Origin: Virgibacillus halodenitrificans JCM 12304
GTDB lineage: Bacteria; Bacillota; Bacilli; Bacillales; Amphibacillaceae
Direction: 5' to 3'
Length of the DNA stretch: 64,000 nt
NCBI RefSeq assembly: GCF_001310895.1
Contig: NZ_BAZS01000006.1
Coordinates: 57,352-121,351, forward strand
Within the stretch, counting starts at the first letter, position 1. Every line of letters begins with the position of its first letter. Both the position numbers and the translations under genes were made by a program. A model generated the notes under the pieces. That model saw only the letters and a list, made by a program, of their open reading frames with translations. It did not search any database and was not told where the DNA came from. This document shows positions 55,751-63,905 of the stretch, piece after piece.

Positions 55751-56086
55751 GGTTCTATTGCAAATGTTGAGGTGTAAACATTATCTCTTATATTCACAAT
55801 AGGAAGCAACTGTGAACTAAAGTATATCTCATTTTAAGGAAGCAGATGGACCCATCGATTTTCACTACAGGGGTCTCTTTCCACCAGCATAGCTTCAGCC
55901 GCTTCCTCTGCTACTCTACGTGCAGGGTCTTCAGCTCATGCTATTCCAGTAAGAGCCGCCCCCGGAAAGCGCAGCATTTTTCCGTAGCGGTGTTATTGTT
56001 ACATTAACAGAGAAATAAGTCTACTTTAGTTCGGAGTTTATTTACTTTACGAATCATTGGATAATCACAACTTATATAGTAGAACC
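55751..56086. repeat. Dispersed structured repeat, copy 2 (MITE-like, 336 bp)
   Basis: Starts GGTTCTATTGCAAATGTT and ends ATAGTAGAACC; the terminal 7 bp are inverted (GGTTCTA/TAGAACC). Near the right end it shares with copy 1 GGAAAGCG, the CCGTAGCGGTG block, and the CGAATCA..GATAA..AC tail. The centre differs from copy 1 and carries its own fold-back, GGAAGCAGA with TCTGC..GCTTCC-type segments. No coding frame. It directly abuts the terminator of the cold-shock gene. Confidence 0.7.
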
Positions 56087-56117
56087 AAAAAAAGCGACAG
56101 TCATCTCGACTGCCGCT
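56087..56117 (-). terminator. Terminator of the cold-shock gene
   Basis: Minus strand AAGCGGCAGTC (56117-56107) pairs with GACTGTCGCTT, one G-U pair, then seven T. Confidence 0.85.
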
Positions 56118-56141
56118 TATATTATATTAATTATAATTTAA

Positions 56142-56342
56142 TTAGTTTTTAATTACATTAGCTGCTTGTGGGCCGCGTTCACCTTCAACGATTTCAAAGG
56201 AAACTTGTTGACCTTCTTCTAAAGATTTAAAACCTTCTTCTTGAATAGCGGAATAATGTACAAATACATCATTTCCTTCTTCAAGCTGGATAAAACCATA
56301 TCCTTTTTCTGCGTTAAACCATTTTACTACTCCATTTTCCAT
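56142..56342 (-). CDS. Cold-shock protein (CspA/CspB family)
   Basis: 66-residue single-OB-fold RNA/DNA chaperone. RNP1 KGYGFI near 13-18 and RNP2 VFVHY near 26-30 are intact; the C terminus ERGPQAANV is typical. ATG 56342 follows TAGGAGGATT. Which Bacillus paralogue (cspB, cspC, cspD) it corresponds to cannot be decided here. A palindromic block lies 52-167 bases upstream of its start and could belong to a long 5' leader. Confidence 0.93.
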   Translation of the reverse strand: MENGVVKWFNAEKGYGFIQLEEGNDVFVHYSAIQEEGFKSLEEGQQVSFEIVEGERGPQAANVIKN

Positions 56343-56393
56343 GTTATTAATCCTCCTAAAAACTTTCACGCTATCTCATGTAACGTGGTAATA

Positions 56394-56509
56394 CAAAGAA
56401 GATTCATGATACATAAATAAAGGCAGCATCCATAGAAGTGTAGGATCACAATTACATCCACTTCTATAGAAGCTGCCTGTGTTATAAATGAATCCATACA
56501 TCTTCTTTG
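56394..56509. repeat. 116-bp imperfect palindrome between the cold-shock gene and fhs
   Basis: Outer arms CAAAGAAGAT (56394-56403) and ATCTTCTTTG (56500-56509) are perfect complements. Inner arms AGGCAGC plus CATAGAAGTG pair with CACTTCTATAG plus GCTGCCT around a short loop near 56436-56450. The whole block can fold into one long hairpin on either strand. It occupies most of the 318-base gap between csp and fhs; apart from it I see only an isolated TATAAT at 56603. Confidence 0.65.
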
Positions 56510-56660
56510 CTTGTGTCTAATATAGCTTATTTCACTAGAGCAGTCAAGGTATTCGCTGTAATTATTATTGTGTATTTACTAGCTTTGTACAAAAATTAAA
56601 GTTATAATGAAAGCGTTTAAAGAGATATTAAAAAACCTGAATTTAGAGAGGGGCATATAC

Positions 56661-58331
56661 ATGAAGTCTGATATAGAAATTGCACAGGAAGCCACACTGA
56701 AACCAATCAATACAATCGCTACAGATCTAGGTTTAGATTTAGACGATTGGGAACCATATGGTCATACAAAAGCTAAGCTCTCTGAGCACTTATTAGATAA
56801 ATTAAAAGATAGACCAGAAGGAAAAGTAATTCTAGTTACTTCGATAAATCCTACACCAGCAGGCGAAGGGAAATCTACGGTTACTGTAGGTTTAGGACAA
56901 GCATTAAATAGAATTGAAAAAAAAGCAGTTATTGCTTTAAGAGAACCTTCACTTGGTCCGGTAATGGGAATAAAAGGAGGAGCAGCAGGTGGGGGATTCT
57001 CACAGATTTTGCCGATGGAGGATATCAACTTGCATTTTACTGGGGATCTTCATGCTATTACTACTGCTAATAATGCTCTGTCTGCTATTATTGATAATCA
57101 TATTCACAGAGGTAATGAATTGAATATTGACCCACGTAGAATTGAATGGAAACGCGTTATGGATATGAACGATCGGGCTCTGAGACAAATAGTAGTAGGT
57201 CTTGGTGGGCCATTACGCGGAGTGCCAAGAGAAGATGGCTTTAATATATCTGTAGCATCTGAAATTATGGCAGTTCTTTGTCTGTCTACTTCAATCAATG
57301 ATTTGAAAGCCCGGCTTTCGAGAATGGTTATAGGCTATACATATGACGAGCAACCAATTACGGTTAAGGATCTAAAGGTAGAAGGCGCATTAACATTACT
57401 ACTTAAAGAGGCAATTAAGCCAAATCTTGTCCAAACAATAGAGAACACTCCAGCCATTGTACATGGAGGGCCATTTGCCAACATAGCCCATGGTTGTAAA
57501 AGTGTGCTCGCAACAAAAACAGCCGCTAAGCTTGGTGAATATGTTGTCACTGAAGGAGGATTTGGCGCTGATTTAGGTGCAGAAAAGTTCTTAGATATTA
57601 AGACTAGGGCTGGAGATATTGATACTGCGGCAGTAGTTATAGTAGCAACAGTAAGAGCTTTAAAAATGCATGGAGGCATGGCGAAAGCTGAGCTGGAGCA
57701 AGAAAATGTTGAAGCATTAAAAGCAGGTATGGAAAATTTAAAAAAACATATTGAAACAATTGAAACATTTGGCCTGCCTTTCGTAGTTGCTATTAATAAA
57801 TTCCCTTCAGATACTAAGGCCGAAACAGGCTTTATCAGTAACTGGTGCGAATCCAGGGGATTTGAAGTAGCTTTAACAGATGTATTTGCACATGGAGGAG
57901 AAGGTGGCATTGAGCTTGCTCAAAAAGTTGTAGAGAAAGCAAATACTTCTGATAAGAATTTTAAGCGGATTTATGAACTGGATGAGTCTTTAGAAACGAA
58001 AATTAGAAAAGTTGCTCAACAAGTTTATGGTGCGGATGATATTGAATTATCCCCGAAAGCAAAAAAACAAATAACCTTATATGAAGAACTGGGGTGGGGA
58101 AAGCTTGCCATTTGTATGGCAAAAACCCAATATTCACTTTCTGATGACCCAACATTATTAGGAAGACCGCGAGATTTTACAATTAATATTAGAGAACTTC
58201 GACCATCCATTGGTGCTGGATTTATTGTCGTCCTTACAGGTGATGTTATGACAATGCCTGGTTTACCAAAAGAGCCTGCCGCACTGAAAATGGATGTATC
58301 AGAAGACGGAAAGGCAGTAGGCTTATTTTGA
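56661..58331 (+). CDS. fhs: Formate-tetrahydrofolate ligase
   Basis: Makes 10-formyl-THF from formate, ATP and THF. 556 residues, the normal monomer length. P-loop TPAGEGKST near 65-73, [20 protein letters not shown] near 94-113, [14 protein letters not shown] near 127-140 and [14 protein letters not shown] near 303. ATG 56661 after GAGAGGGGC; a longer frame from 56607 lacks a ribosome site. The next gene starts within its stop codon, so the two are translationally coupled. Confidence 0.95.
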   Translation: MKSDIEIAQEATLKPINTIATDLGLDLDDWEPYGHTKAKLSEHLLDKLKDRPEGKVILVTSINPTPAGEGKSTVTVGLGQALNRIEKKAVIALREPSLGPVMGIKGGAAGGGFSQILPMEDINLHFTGDLHAITTANNALSAIIDNHIHRGNELNIDPRRIEWKRVMDMNDRALRQIVVGLGGPLRGVPREDGFNISVASEIMAVLCLSTSINDLKARLSRMVIGYTYDEQPITVKDLKVEGALTLLLKEAIKPNLVQTIENTPAIVHGGPFANIAHGCKSVLATKTAAKLGEYVVTEGGFGADLGAEKFLDIKTRAGDIDTAAVVIVATVRALKMHGGMAKAELEQENVEALKAGMENLKKHIETIETFGLPFVVAINKFPSDTKAETGFISNWCESRGFEVALTDVFAHGGEGGIELAQKVVEKANTSDKNFKRIYELDESLETKIRKVAQQVYGADDIELSPKAKKQITLYEELGWGKLAICMAKTQYSLSDDPTLLGRPRDFTINIRELRPSIGAGFIVVLTGDVMTMPGLPKEPAALKMDVSEDGKAVGLF

Positions 58332-58918
58332 GTCAACGTGAGAGAGAACTAGATCAAATCAAAAATTATGTTCGTCATTTATTTTCAAATGATCCAACTG
58401 GCCATGATTATTTTCATATGAAGCGGGTAGCACACCAAGCTGTAGTAATTGCAGAAGAAGAAGGAGCTAATCAATTTATTTGCGAAGCTGCATCTTGGCT
58501 GCATGATGTCTATGATAGTAAACTCGTTGCTAACCCTGTAACTGCAAAGCAAGATATGATTGAATTCCTTACATCCATTCATATACCGGAAAAAGAAATA
58601 AGTTTGATCCATGAAGTCATTGATAGTGTTTCTTTTAGTAAAGGGGAAGTGCCTGTTTCTCTTGAAGCTAAAGTAGTGCAGGATGCTGACCGTTTGGATG
58701 CAATCGGTGCAGTTGGTATCGCAAGAACTTTTGCATATGGTGGGGCAGCAGGGCAACTGATTTATCATCCTGAGGACAAGAATACTTCGCTCCAGCATTT
58801 TTACGACAAATTGCTAAAATTAAAATCATTGCTAAATACGGAAGCAGCAATTGAAATAGCTGCTGATCGACATCATTTTATGGAGATATTTTTAAACCAA
58901 TTTTATAAAGAGTGGTAA
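58328..58918 (+). CDS. ypgQ: HD-domain hydrolase, YpgQ/YedJ-like
   Basis: 196 residues, HD superfamily metal hydrolase. Ligands: [10 protein letters not shown] near 22-31 (first H), the HD pair in SWLHDVYDS near 57-65, and D in [10 protein letters not shown] near 117-126. B. subtilis YpgQ of this family has Mn-dependent nucleotide pyrophosphohydrolase activity in vitro; assignment of the same substrate here is inference. Starts at TTG 58328, overlapping the fhs stop by four bases (TTGA). Confidence 0.8.
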   Translation: MSQRERELDQIKNYVRHLFSNDPTGHDYFHMKRVAHQAVVIAEEEGANQFICEAASWLHDVYDSKLVANPVTAKQDMIEFLTSIHIPEKEISLIHEVIDSVSFSKGEVPVSLEAKVVQDADRLDAIGAVGIARTFAYGGAAGQLIYHPEDKNTSLQHFYDKLLKLKSLLNTEAAIEIAADRHHFMEIFLNQFYKEW

Positions 58919-58923
58919 GGGGG

Positions 58924-58957
58924 GAGGCAGGGATTGATTTGCCTGCCTCTTCAACTT
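58924..58957. terminator. Probable terminator between convergent genes
   Basis: GAGGCAGG (58924-58931) pairs with CCTGCCTC (58942-58949). The T-tract is interrupted (TTCAACTTTT). Confidence 0.5.
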
Positions 58958-58964
58958 TTAATTA

Positions 58965-60041
58965 TTACTTTGTAATTCTTTTTGTACCAAGGTATCTCGG
59001 TTCCCAATAAGTGTTTGTGAGTTCACTTATTTCTACGCCTCTGGATTCACTTGCATGGATAAACCTTCCATCCCCAATATAAATCCCCATATGCGATGGA
59101 CCAGGTTTATATGTCTCAAAAAACACAAGATCTCCAACAGATCTATTGCTTACTGGTCCGGCAAAGTTCCATACATCATTTACCGTTCGGGGTATTGTGA
59201 TACCATTTTCCTGAAAAACATATTGGATGAAACCACTGCAATCAAAACCACTTGGCGAGGAACCACCCCATTTATAGGGAGTTCCTAAAACAGAGTGTGC
59301 AGTTTTTACAGTATCTCCCTTATTTGCCCCGATTACTTTCGCTTGCTTTATCTCTTTTTTTACTGATTTCTTTTTATCATTCGCTTTCTTTGGTTTCTTA
59401 TTTTTCTGACTTGTAGTCTTTAGATGCGTTTTAGCTTTTTCATCAACTATATTTATCTCTTCGTTTGCGCTATTTTTTTCATAAAGCTGAACTAATGCTT
59501 TTTTGGTAACTTCTTTTGTTAGTTCTAATTTATGTTCTTCTTCCGCAAGCTTTAATGCCTTTGTAGTGAGAGGTCCGTAAATCCCATCTATTTCACCAGT
59601 ATAATATCCAAAATATCGTAAAGATTCCTGCATAATTTTCACGTCTTTACTATGTAACCCAGGGTAAATTGTCTCTGACAGATTCTCAATCTGTTTTAAA
59701 TTTTTTTGCTTCTCTATCTTTATTAATGTTTGAAGTGTAATCGGATCTACCTGACCGTCACCTGTTAATGTTTGCTTCCTTTGGAATTTTTTTATAGCAT
59801 ATTCTGTTAATATCCCAAATTCGCCATCTATTTTGTCATCATAGTATGATAGGTCACTCATCTTATATTGTAGAAATCTGACTATTTCTCCGTGATCCCC
59901 ATATTCCAAGTGCTCAGCTTCCAGCAATAGTTTATTTTGTAGTTCAGGGTAAGCATCAACATAAGTTGTAAGTGGTTGGCTTAGTGCATAGCTATACACT
60001 AAGGAATGTTTAACTACATGCTCCATTGTGCCAGTTAGCAT
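58965..60041 (-). CDS. NlpC/P60 cell-wall hydrolase with two peptidoglycan-binding domains
   Basis: 358 residues. Two PG_binding_1 domains (about 45-105 and 118-185, each with the xxLxxLGYYxGxIDGxFGxxT style), a lysine-rich linker (about 213-240), then NlpC/P60 (about 245-355). Catalytic C in FDCSGFIQYVF near 269, H in SHMGIYIGDG near 318, and a following H in RFIHASES. Predicted D,L-endopeptidase cutting gamma-D-Glu/DAP links. I see no classical signal peptide; the N terminus is only mildly hydrophobic. It could act on the spore wall or be released by lysis. GAGAGGAG supports ATG 60041. Confidence 0.88.
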   Translation of the reverse strand: MLTGTMEHVVKHSLVYSYALSQPLTTYVDAYPELQNKLLLEAEHLEYGDHGEIVRFLQYKMSDLSYYDDKIDGEFGILTEYAIKKFQRKQTLTGDGQVDPITLQTLIKIEKQKNLKQIENLSETIYPGLHSKDVKIMQESLRYFGYYTGEIDGIYGPLTTKALKLAEEEHKLELTKEVTKKALVQLYEKNSANEEINIVDEKAKTHLKTTSQKNKKPKKANDKKKSVKKEIKQAKVIGANKGDTVKTAHSVLGTPYKWGGSSPSGFDCSGFIQYVFQENGITIPRTVNDVWNFAGPVSNRSVGDLVFFETYKPGPSHMGIYIGDGRFIHASESRGVEISELTNTYWEPRYLGTKRITK

Positions 60042-60124
60042 ATTATTACTCCTCTCTTGATGTCTGTCTATAAAGTATTATGTCAGAAAATATAGTTGTA
60101 TGAGTTACGTTTATGTTACAGGAA

Positions 60125-60133
60125 TGATATAAT
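60125..60133 (+). promoter_or_regulatory. Extended -10 promoter of thyA
   Basis: TGATATAAT, a perfect TGn-TATAAT, 40 bases before the thyA start. The -35 (TTACGT at 17 bp) is weak, as is usual with extended -10 elements. Confidence 0.6.
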
Positions 60134-60172
60134 ACATCCAGTTGATATCTTAATTTAGATGGGGGTATAACC

Positions 60173-61129
60173 ATGGTGAGTGGTGAAGAGGCATACTTAA
60201 GTTTATGTAACTACATATTGAAAAATGGAAATAAAAAGGAAGATCGTACAAATACCGGTACTATATCAGTATTTGGACATCAAATGAGGTTTGATCTAAG
60301 CAAAGGATTTCCGTTATTAACAACAAAAAAAGTTCCTTTTCGTTTAGTTGCTAGCGAGCTTCTCTGGTTTATAAAAGGCGATACGAATATTCGTTATTTA
60401 TTGGAAAATAATAATAATATTTGGAACGAATGGGCATTTGAAAGATGGGTTAAAAGTGCCGATTACACCGGTCCCGATATGAGCGATTTTGGGAATAGAG
60501 CCCAAAAGGACCCGGCGTTTAAAGAACTCTATATAACACAAATGGAATATTTTAAAGAAAAAATACTTACGGATGAGAGCTTTGCTAAGTTGTATGGTGA
60601 ACTTGGAGCAGTATATGGAAAACAGTGGAGAAAATGGGAAACAACGAGAGGGGAAACGATTGATCAGCTAAAAGAGGTTATTGCATCCATTCGTAATAAT
60701 CCGGATTCCAGACGCCATATCGTTTCAGCTTGGAATCCCGAGGACGTTCCAAACATGGCCTTACCTCCATGTCATACACTGTTCCAGTTTTATGTAGCTG
60801 ATGGCAAATTATCTTGTCAGCTTTATCAGCGTAGTGCAGATGTTTTTCTCGGTGTTCCTTTTAATATTGCAAGCTATGCATTATTAACGCATTTAATTGC
60901 CCATGAATGTGGTTTGGAAGTAGGGGAATTTGTTCATACTCTGGGAGATGCCCATATTTATTCAAATCATATTGCGCAAGTTAAAACACAGTTAAGCCGA
61001 GAGATTAAAACGCAACCACAACTTTTCTTAAATAAAGAGAAGAAATCAATTTTTGATTTTGAGTTAGAGGATTTTGAATTAAAAAATTATAATCCTCATC
61101 CAGCAATAAAAGCACCTATAGCAGTTTAA
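60173..61129 (+). CDS. thyA: Thymidylate synthase (ThyA type)
   Basis: Methylates dUMP to dTMP using methylene-THF. 318 residues, the longer class with the insertion before the catalytic region. [18 protein letters not shown] near 24-41, catalytic C199 in [27 protein letters not shown] near 218-234 and [12 protein letters not shown] near 257-268. ATG 60173 follows GGGGGTA. Paired with dfrA, which regenerates the THF it consumes. Confidence 0.95.
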   Translation: MVSGEEAYLSLCNYILKNGNKKEDRTNTGTISVFGHQMRFDLSKGFPLLTTKKVPFRLVASELLWFIKGDTNIRYLLENNNNIWNEWAFERWVKSADYTGPDMSDFGNRAQKDPAFKELYITQMEYFKEKILTDESFAKLYGELGAVYGKQWRKWETTRGETIDQLKEVIASIRNNPDSRRHIVSAWNPEDVPNMALPPCHTLFQFYVADGKLSCQLYQRSADVFLGVPFNIASYALLTHLIAHECGLEVGEFVHTLGDAHIYSNHIAQVKTQLSREIKTQPQLFLNKEKKSIFDFELEDFELKNYNPHPAIKAPIAV

Positions 61130-61158
61130 TATACATTTATGGAAAGGTGAGGATCTTT

Positions 61159-61644
61159 ATGATTTCTTTATTAGTTGCAATGGACAAGAATCATGTGATC
61201 GGACACAATAACGGGATGCCATGGCATTTACCCAAGGATCTACGTTTTTTTAAAGAGAAAACGACGGGACAAACAATAATTATGGGTAGGAAAACATATG
61301 ACTCTATGGGAGGTTCCTTGCCAAATCGTAAAAATGTTGTAATCTCACGAAATACCAACCTCAAAGATCAGGTAAAAGTTATCCATGATTTAGAAACGGT
61401 TGAAGAGTGGAATAGGCAGTATCCAGAGCAAGAGTTTTTCGTGATAGGTGGCGGAAATATATTTAATCAGGCACTGCCGTTTGCTGATCGTATGTATATA
61501 ACTTGGATTGATGAAGAATTTGAAGGTGATACTTATTTCCCGGCATTTTCAGAGGAGGAATGGAACCTGACCTCTAAAACAAAAGGCGAAAAAAATGAGA
61601 CCAATCCTTATGACTACTATTTCTTACAATATGATCGAAAATAG
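61159..61644 (+). CDS. dfrA: Dihydrofolate reductase
   Basis: Reduces dihydrofolate to THF; trimethoprim target. 161 residues. N-terminal ISLLVAMDKNHVIG, substrate loop MPWHLPKDLRFFK near 20-32, GRKTYDSMG near 44-52 and IGGGNIF near 96-102. I start at ATG 61159 after AAAGGTGAGGA; GTG 61147 overlaps that site. It follows thyA by 29 bases. Confidence 0.95.
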   Translation: MISLLVAMDKNHVIGHNNGMPWHLPKDLRFFKEKTTGQTIIMGRKTYDSMGGSLPNRKNVVISRNTNLKDQVKVIHDLETVEEWNRQYPEQEFFVIGGGNIFNQALPFADRMYITWIDEEFEGDTYFPAFSEEEWNLTSKTKGEKNETNPYDYYFLQYDRK

Positions 61645-61660
61645 AACTAGGGGGGATTTC

Positions 61661-62239
61661 ATGCTAAAACAGGGGATTATTCTAGCTGGTGGCAAGTCTT
61701 CAAGGATGGGTACGAATAAATCCTTGTTACCCTTGGGAGGGAAGACAAGTATTGAGCATATCTTCAATGAAATGAGTTTATTTACAGATGAAATTACAAT
61801 TGTAGCAAATGATCCAATCCTATACCGTTTTTTGAATACAGATATTGTAGCTGACAGATATACAGGGAAGGGCCCCCTTGCCGGGCTAGAGAGTGCTATG
61901 TATTACAAAACAGCGGACCTCTATTTTGTGGCTGCTTGCGATATGCCATTTGTGAATAAGAGTGTATACGATTGGTTACAAAAGCAGATTTCCCATTACA
62001 GTGCAGCTGTACCTATTTTTAACGAAAAAACACACCCCTTGGCTGGTGTCTATAAGCGTGAAGTATTACCGAAAATACAGGAACAGTTGGCACAAAATAA
62101 CCTTCGGGTGAAAAGCTTTTTCGAACATATTGATATCAAGTATGTAGAAGATTACGATGATATTCCAAGAGAGGTGCTTGAGAAGCATTTCTTTAATATG
62201 AATCATCCAGATCAATACAGCGAAGCAAAATTATTTTAA
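61661..62239 (+). CDS. mobA: Molybdenum cofactor guanylyltransferase
   Basis: Transfers GMP to molybdopterin to make the guanine dinucleotide cofactor. 192 residues. N-terminal ILAGGKSSRMGTNKSLLPLGG at 6-26 binds GTP; AACDMPFVNK near 92-101 supplies the metal aspartate. ATG 61661 after AGGGGGGATTTC. The only molybdopterin gene in the window. It lies between dfrA and the tat genes; many molybdoenzymes are Tat exported, but a functional link here is inference. Confidence 0.9.
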   Translation: MLKQGIILAGGKSSRMGTNKSLLPLGGKTSIEHIFNEMSLFTDEITIVANDPILYRFLNTDIVADRYTGKGPLAGLESAMYYKTADLYFVAACDMPFVNKSVYDWLQKQISHYSAAVPIFNEKTHPLAGVYKREVLPKIQEQLAQNNLRVKSFFEHIDIKYVEDYDDIPREVLEKHFFNMNHPDQYSEAKLF

Positions 62240-62383
62240 ACTTGTTTACTTAATTTAAATCATGTTAAACTATATACGTTTCGAGTTTATCTATGAACGT
62301 TTTATGTATTTTTTAAAAATAAAATATACGTAATTGGAAATTTGCACTATAATAACGATATCATGTAAAAAGAAGGTGCTTAT

Positions 62384-62589
62384 ATGTTCTCAAGTATCGG
62401 GATCCCGGATTGATTTTAATATTAATAATTGCTTTAATTGTTTTTGGCCCTAAAAAGCTACCTGAGATCGGGAAAGCGGCTGGTCAGACATTACGTGAGT
62501 TTAAAAAATCTACCAGTGATTTAACTAGTGACGTAGCAGATGAATTTCAAGACACTAAAGATATTATCCAAGGGAATAAAGCAAAATAA
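62384..62589 (+). CDS. tatA: TatA-type translocase subunit, first copy, frameshifted in this sequence
   Basis: Twin-arginine translocase pore subunit. ATG 62384 follows [17 protein letters not shown] is followed by a stop unless one G is restored near 62407-62408 (CCCGGATTG for CCCGGGATTG). Then a membrane helix (about 7-22), the hinge [14 protein letters not shown] and an amphipathic/charged tail follow, 68 residues in all. Closely related to the intact copy 17 bases downstream. A TATAAT lies at 62348-62353 without a good -35. Error or inactive duplicate cannot be told apart from sequence alone. Confidence 0.85.
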
Positions 62590-62606
62590 TTTTGGAGTGA
62601 TGATTA

Positions 62607-62795
62607 ATGTTTAGTAGTATTGGTATGCCGGGATTAATACTCATCCTCGTGATTGCTCTTGTAGTTTTCGGTCCCTCTAAATTACCTGAGATTGGTAAAG
62701 CCTTTGGAAGCTCTTTGAGAGAATTCAAAAATGCTACAAAGGATATAGTTTCTGACGAAAGTACGTCAACTAAAAGTGACCATTCTAAGAAATGA
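62607..62795 (+). CDS. tatA: TatA-type translocase subunit, second copy
   Basis: 62 residues. N-terminal [20 protein letters not shown] membrane helix, [14 protein letters not shown] hinge near 22-35, amphipathic helix and a Ser/Lys-rich tail. Forms the Tat protein-conducting assembly with TatC. ATG 62607 after TTGGAGTGATT. The second of two tandem tatA genes; the tails differ more than the cores. A QcrA-type Rieske protein in this window carries a Tat-like N terminus and is a likely client. Confidence 0.92.
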   Translation: MFSSIGMPGLILILVIALVVFGPSKLPEIGKAFGSSLREFKNATKDIVSDESTSTKSDHSKK

Positions 62796-62867
62796 GCTAA
62801 GGAAGGTGTAAGGCATACCCTTGCATCTTCTTTTATATTGGATATAGAGTAGTAGAGGGGTGGAAGA

Positions 62868-63623
62868 ATGTCTGATAATGGTGCTCAAATTGATAAAGAA
62901 ATGAATCTAACAGGACACTTATCCGAATTAAGAAACAGATTAATTGTTACTGCTTTATTCTTTCTTGCTTTTTTTATTGTCGGCTTTATTTTTGTTAAAG
63001 ATATATATTGGTTTTTCGTTAATGATCTGGATTTCAAGTTGACAGTTATTAGTCCCGGGGAAATTATCTGGATTCATTTTACCATGGCAGGTCTCGTAGC
63101 AATTGCAGCTACTTTACCATTATTGGCTCTCCAAATATGGCTTTTTATCAAACCAGGGTTAACTCCCACTGAGCGAAAAGCATCTCTGGCATACATTCCT
63201 GCTGTGTTTATATTATTCATTGTTGGTTTGGTCTTTGGCTATATTATGTTCATAAAACTAATTCTTCCTTTTTTACTTTCATTAAATAGTGGTATGTTTA
63301 ATGAAATGTTTACTGTCGATAAATACTTTAGATTTTTACTTCGAATTACTTTGCCATTTGCACTGTTATTTGAAATACCAATCGTTGCTATGTTTTTGAC
63401 TGCTTTAGGTGTTCTGACTCCTGATTTTATGAGAAAAACTAGAAAATACGCGTATTTGGTTTTAGTTATTATTGGAACAATTGTAACACCACCTGATTTT
63501 ATATTGCAGTTGGTAGTGGCAGTTCCGTTAATTATTTTATATGAAATCAGTATTTATCTTGCCGCAATTGTATATCGTAGAAAACTGAAAAAGCATGAAG
63601 CATTTATGCGTGAGGAGAGCTAA
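62868..63623 (+). CDS. tatC: Sec-independent translocase subunit TatC
   Basis: Receptor for twin-arginine signal peptides, 251 residues with six membrane helices. N-terminal HLSELRNRLI near 17-26 and the conserved FKPGLTPTERK-type loop (KPGLTPTERKASL near 96-108) are family signatures, as is the FELPI-like segment FEIPIVAMFL near 168. ATG 62868 follows AGGGGTGG. Makes a minimal TatA-TatC system with the preceding genes. Confidence 0.95.
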   Translation: MSDNGAQIDKEMNLTGHLSELRNRLIVTALFFLAFFIVGFIFVKDIYWFFVNDLDFKLTVISPGEIIWIHFTMAGLVAIAATLPLLALQIWLFIKPGLTPTERKASLAYIPAVFILFIVGLVFGYIMFIKLILPFLLSLNSGMFNEMFTVDKYFRFLLRITLPFALLFEIPIVAMFLTALGVLTPDFMRKTRKYAYLVLVIIGTIVTPPDFILQLVVAVPLIILYEISIYLAAIVYRRKLKKHEAFMREES

Positions 63624-63643
63624 TATCAAAGAGGTGAAAAACG

Positions 63644-63856
63644 GTGCGATCTTTTTATCATTTTTTAATGACTTATCGAGGGAAAAAGCAACCAGACGAT
63701 AAATCTTTGCTCGCTGATTGGGCTTTTATGGACCATAATTTTCCAAAGCACTCAACTGACTATAGTGAGATTAGTGATTATTTGGAGTGGAACAGTCCCT
63801 TTACAACCGCCTTGCGTGTTTTTGATGAACTATGGGAAGTCTATTCAAGCAGATAA
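63644..63856 (+). CDS. yozE: YozE-like SAM-fold protein (UPF0346)
   Basis: 70 residues, matching the YozE/UPF0346 family: SFYHFLMTYRG at the start, LADWAFMDHNFPKHS near 23-37 and SDYLEWNSP near 44-52. Small helical SAM-like fold, function unknown. Starts at GTG 63644 with AGAGGTGAAA upstream, 20 bases after tatC. A strong terminator follows. Confidence 0.88.
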   Translation: MRSFYHFLMTYRGKKQPDDKSLLADWAFMDHNFPKHSTDYSEISDYLEWNSPFTTALRVFDELWEVYSSR

Positions 63857-63864
63857 CTATTGAA

Positions 63865-63900
63865 AGCACTGGCAGATTAAGTAAGCCAGTGCTTTTTTTA
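63865..63900 (+). terminator. Rho-independent terminator after yozE
   Basis: AGCACTGGC (63865-63873) pairs with GCCAGTGCT (63885-63893), then seven T. Confidence 0.92.
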
Positions 63901-63905
63901 GATTA

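Noticed and set aside
56394..56509. tRNA or CRISPR repeat as the source of the hairpin upstream of csp
   Set aside because: No cloverleaf arms or TTCGA loop, and no direct repeats with regular spacing; it is one large inverted repeat.
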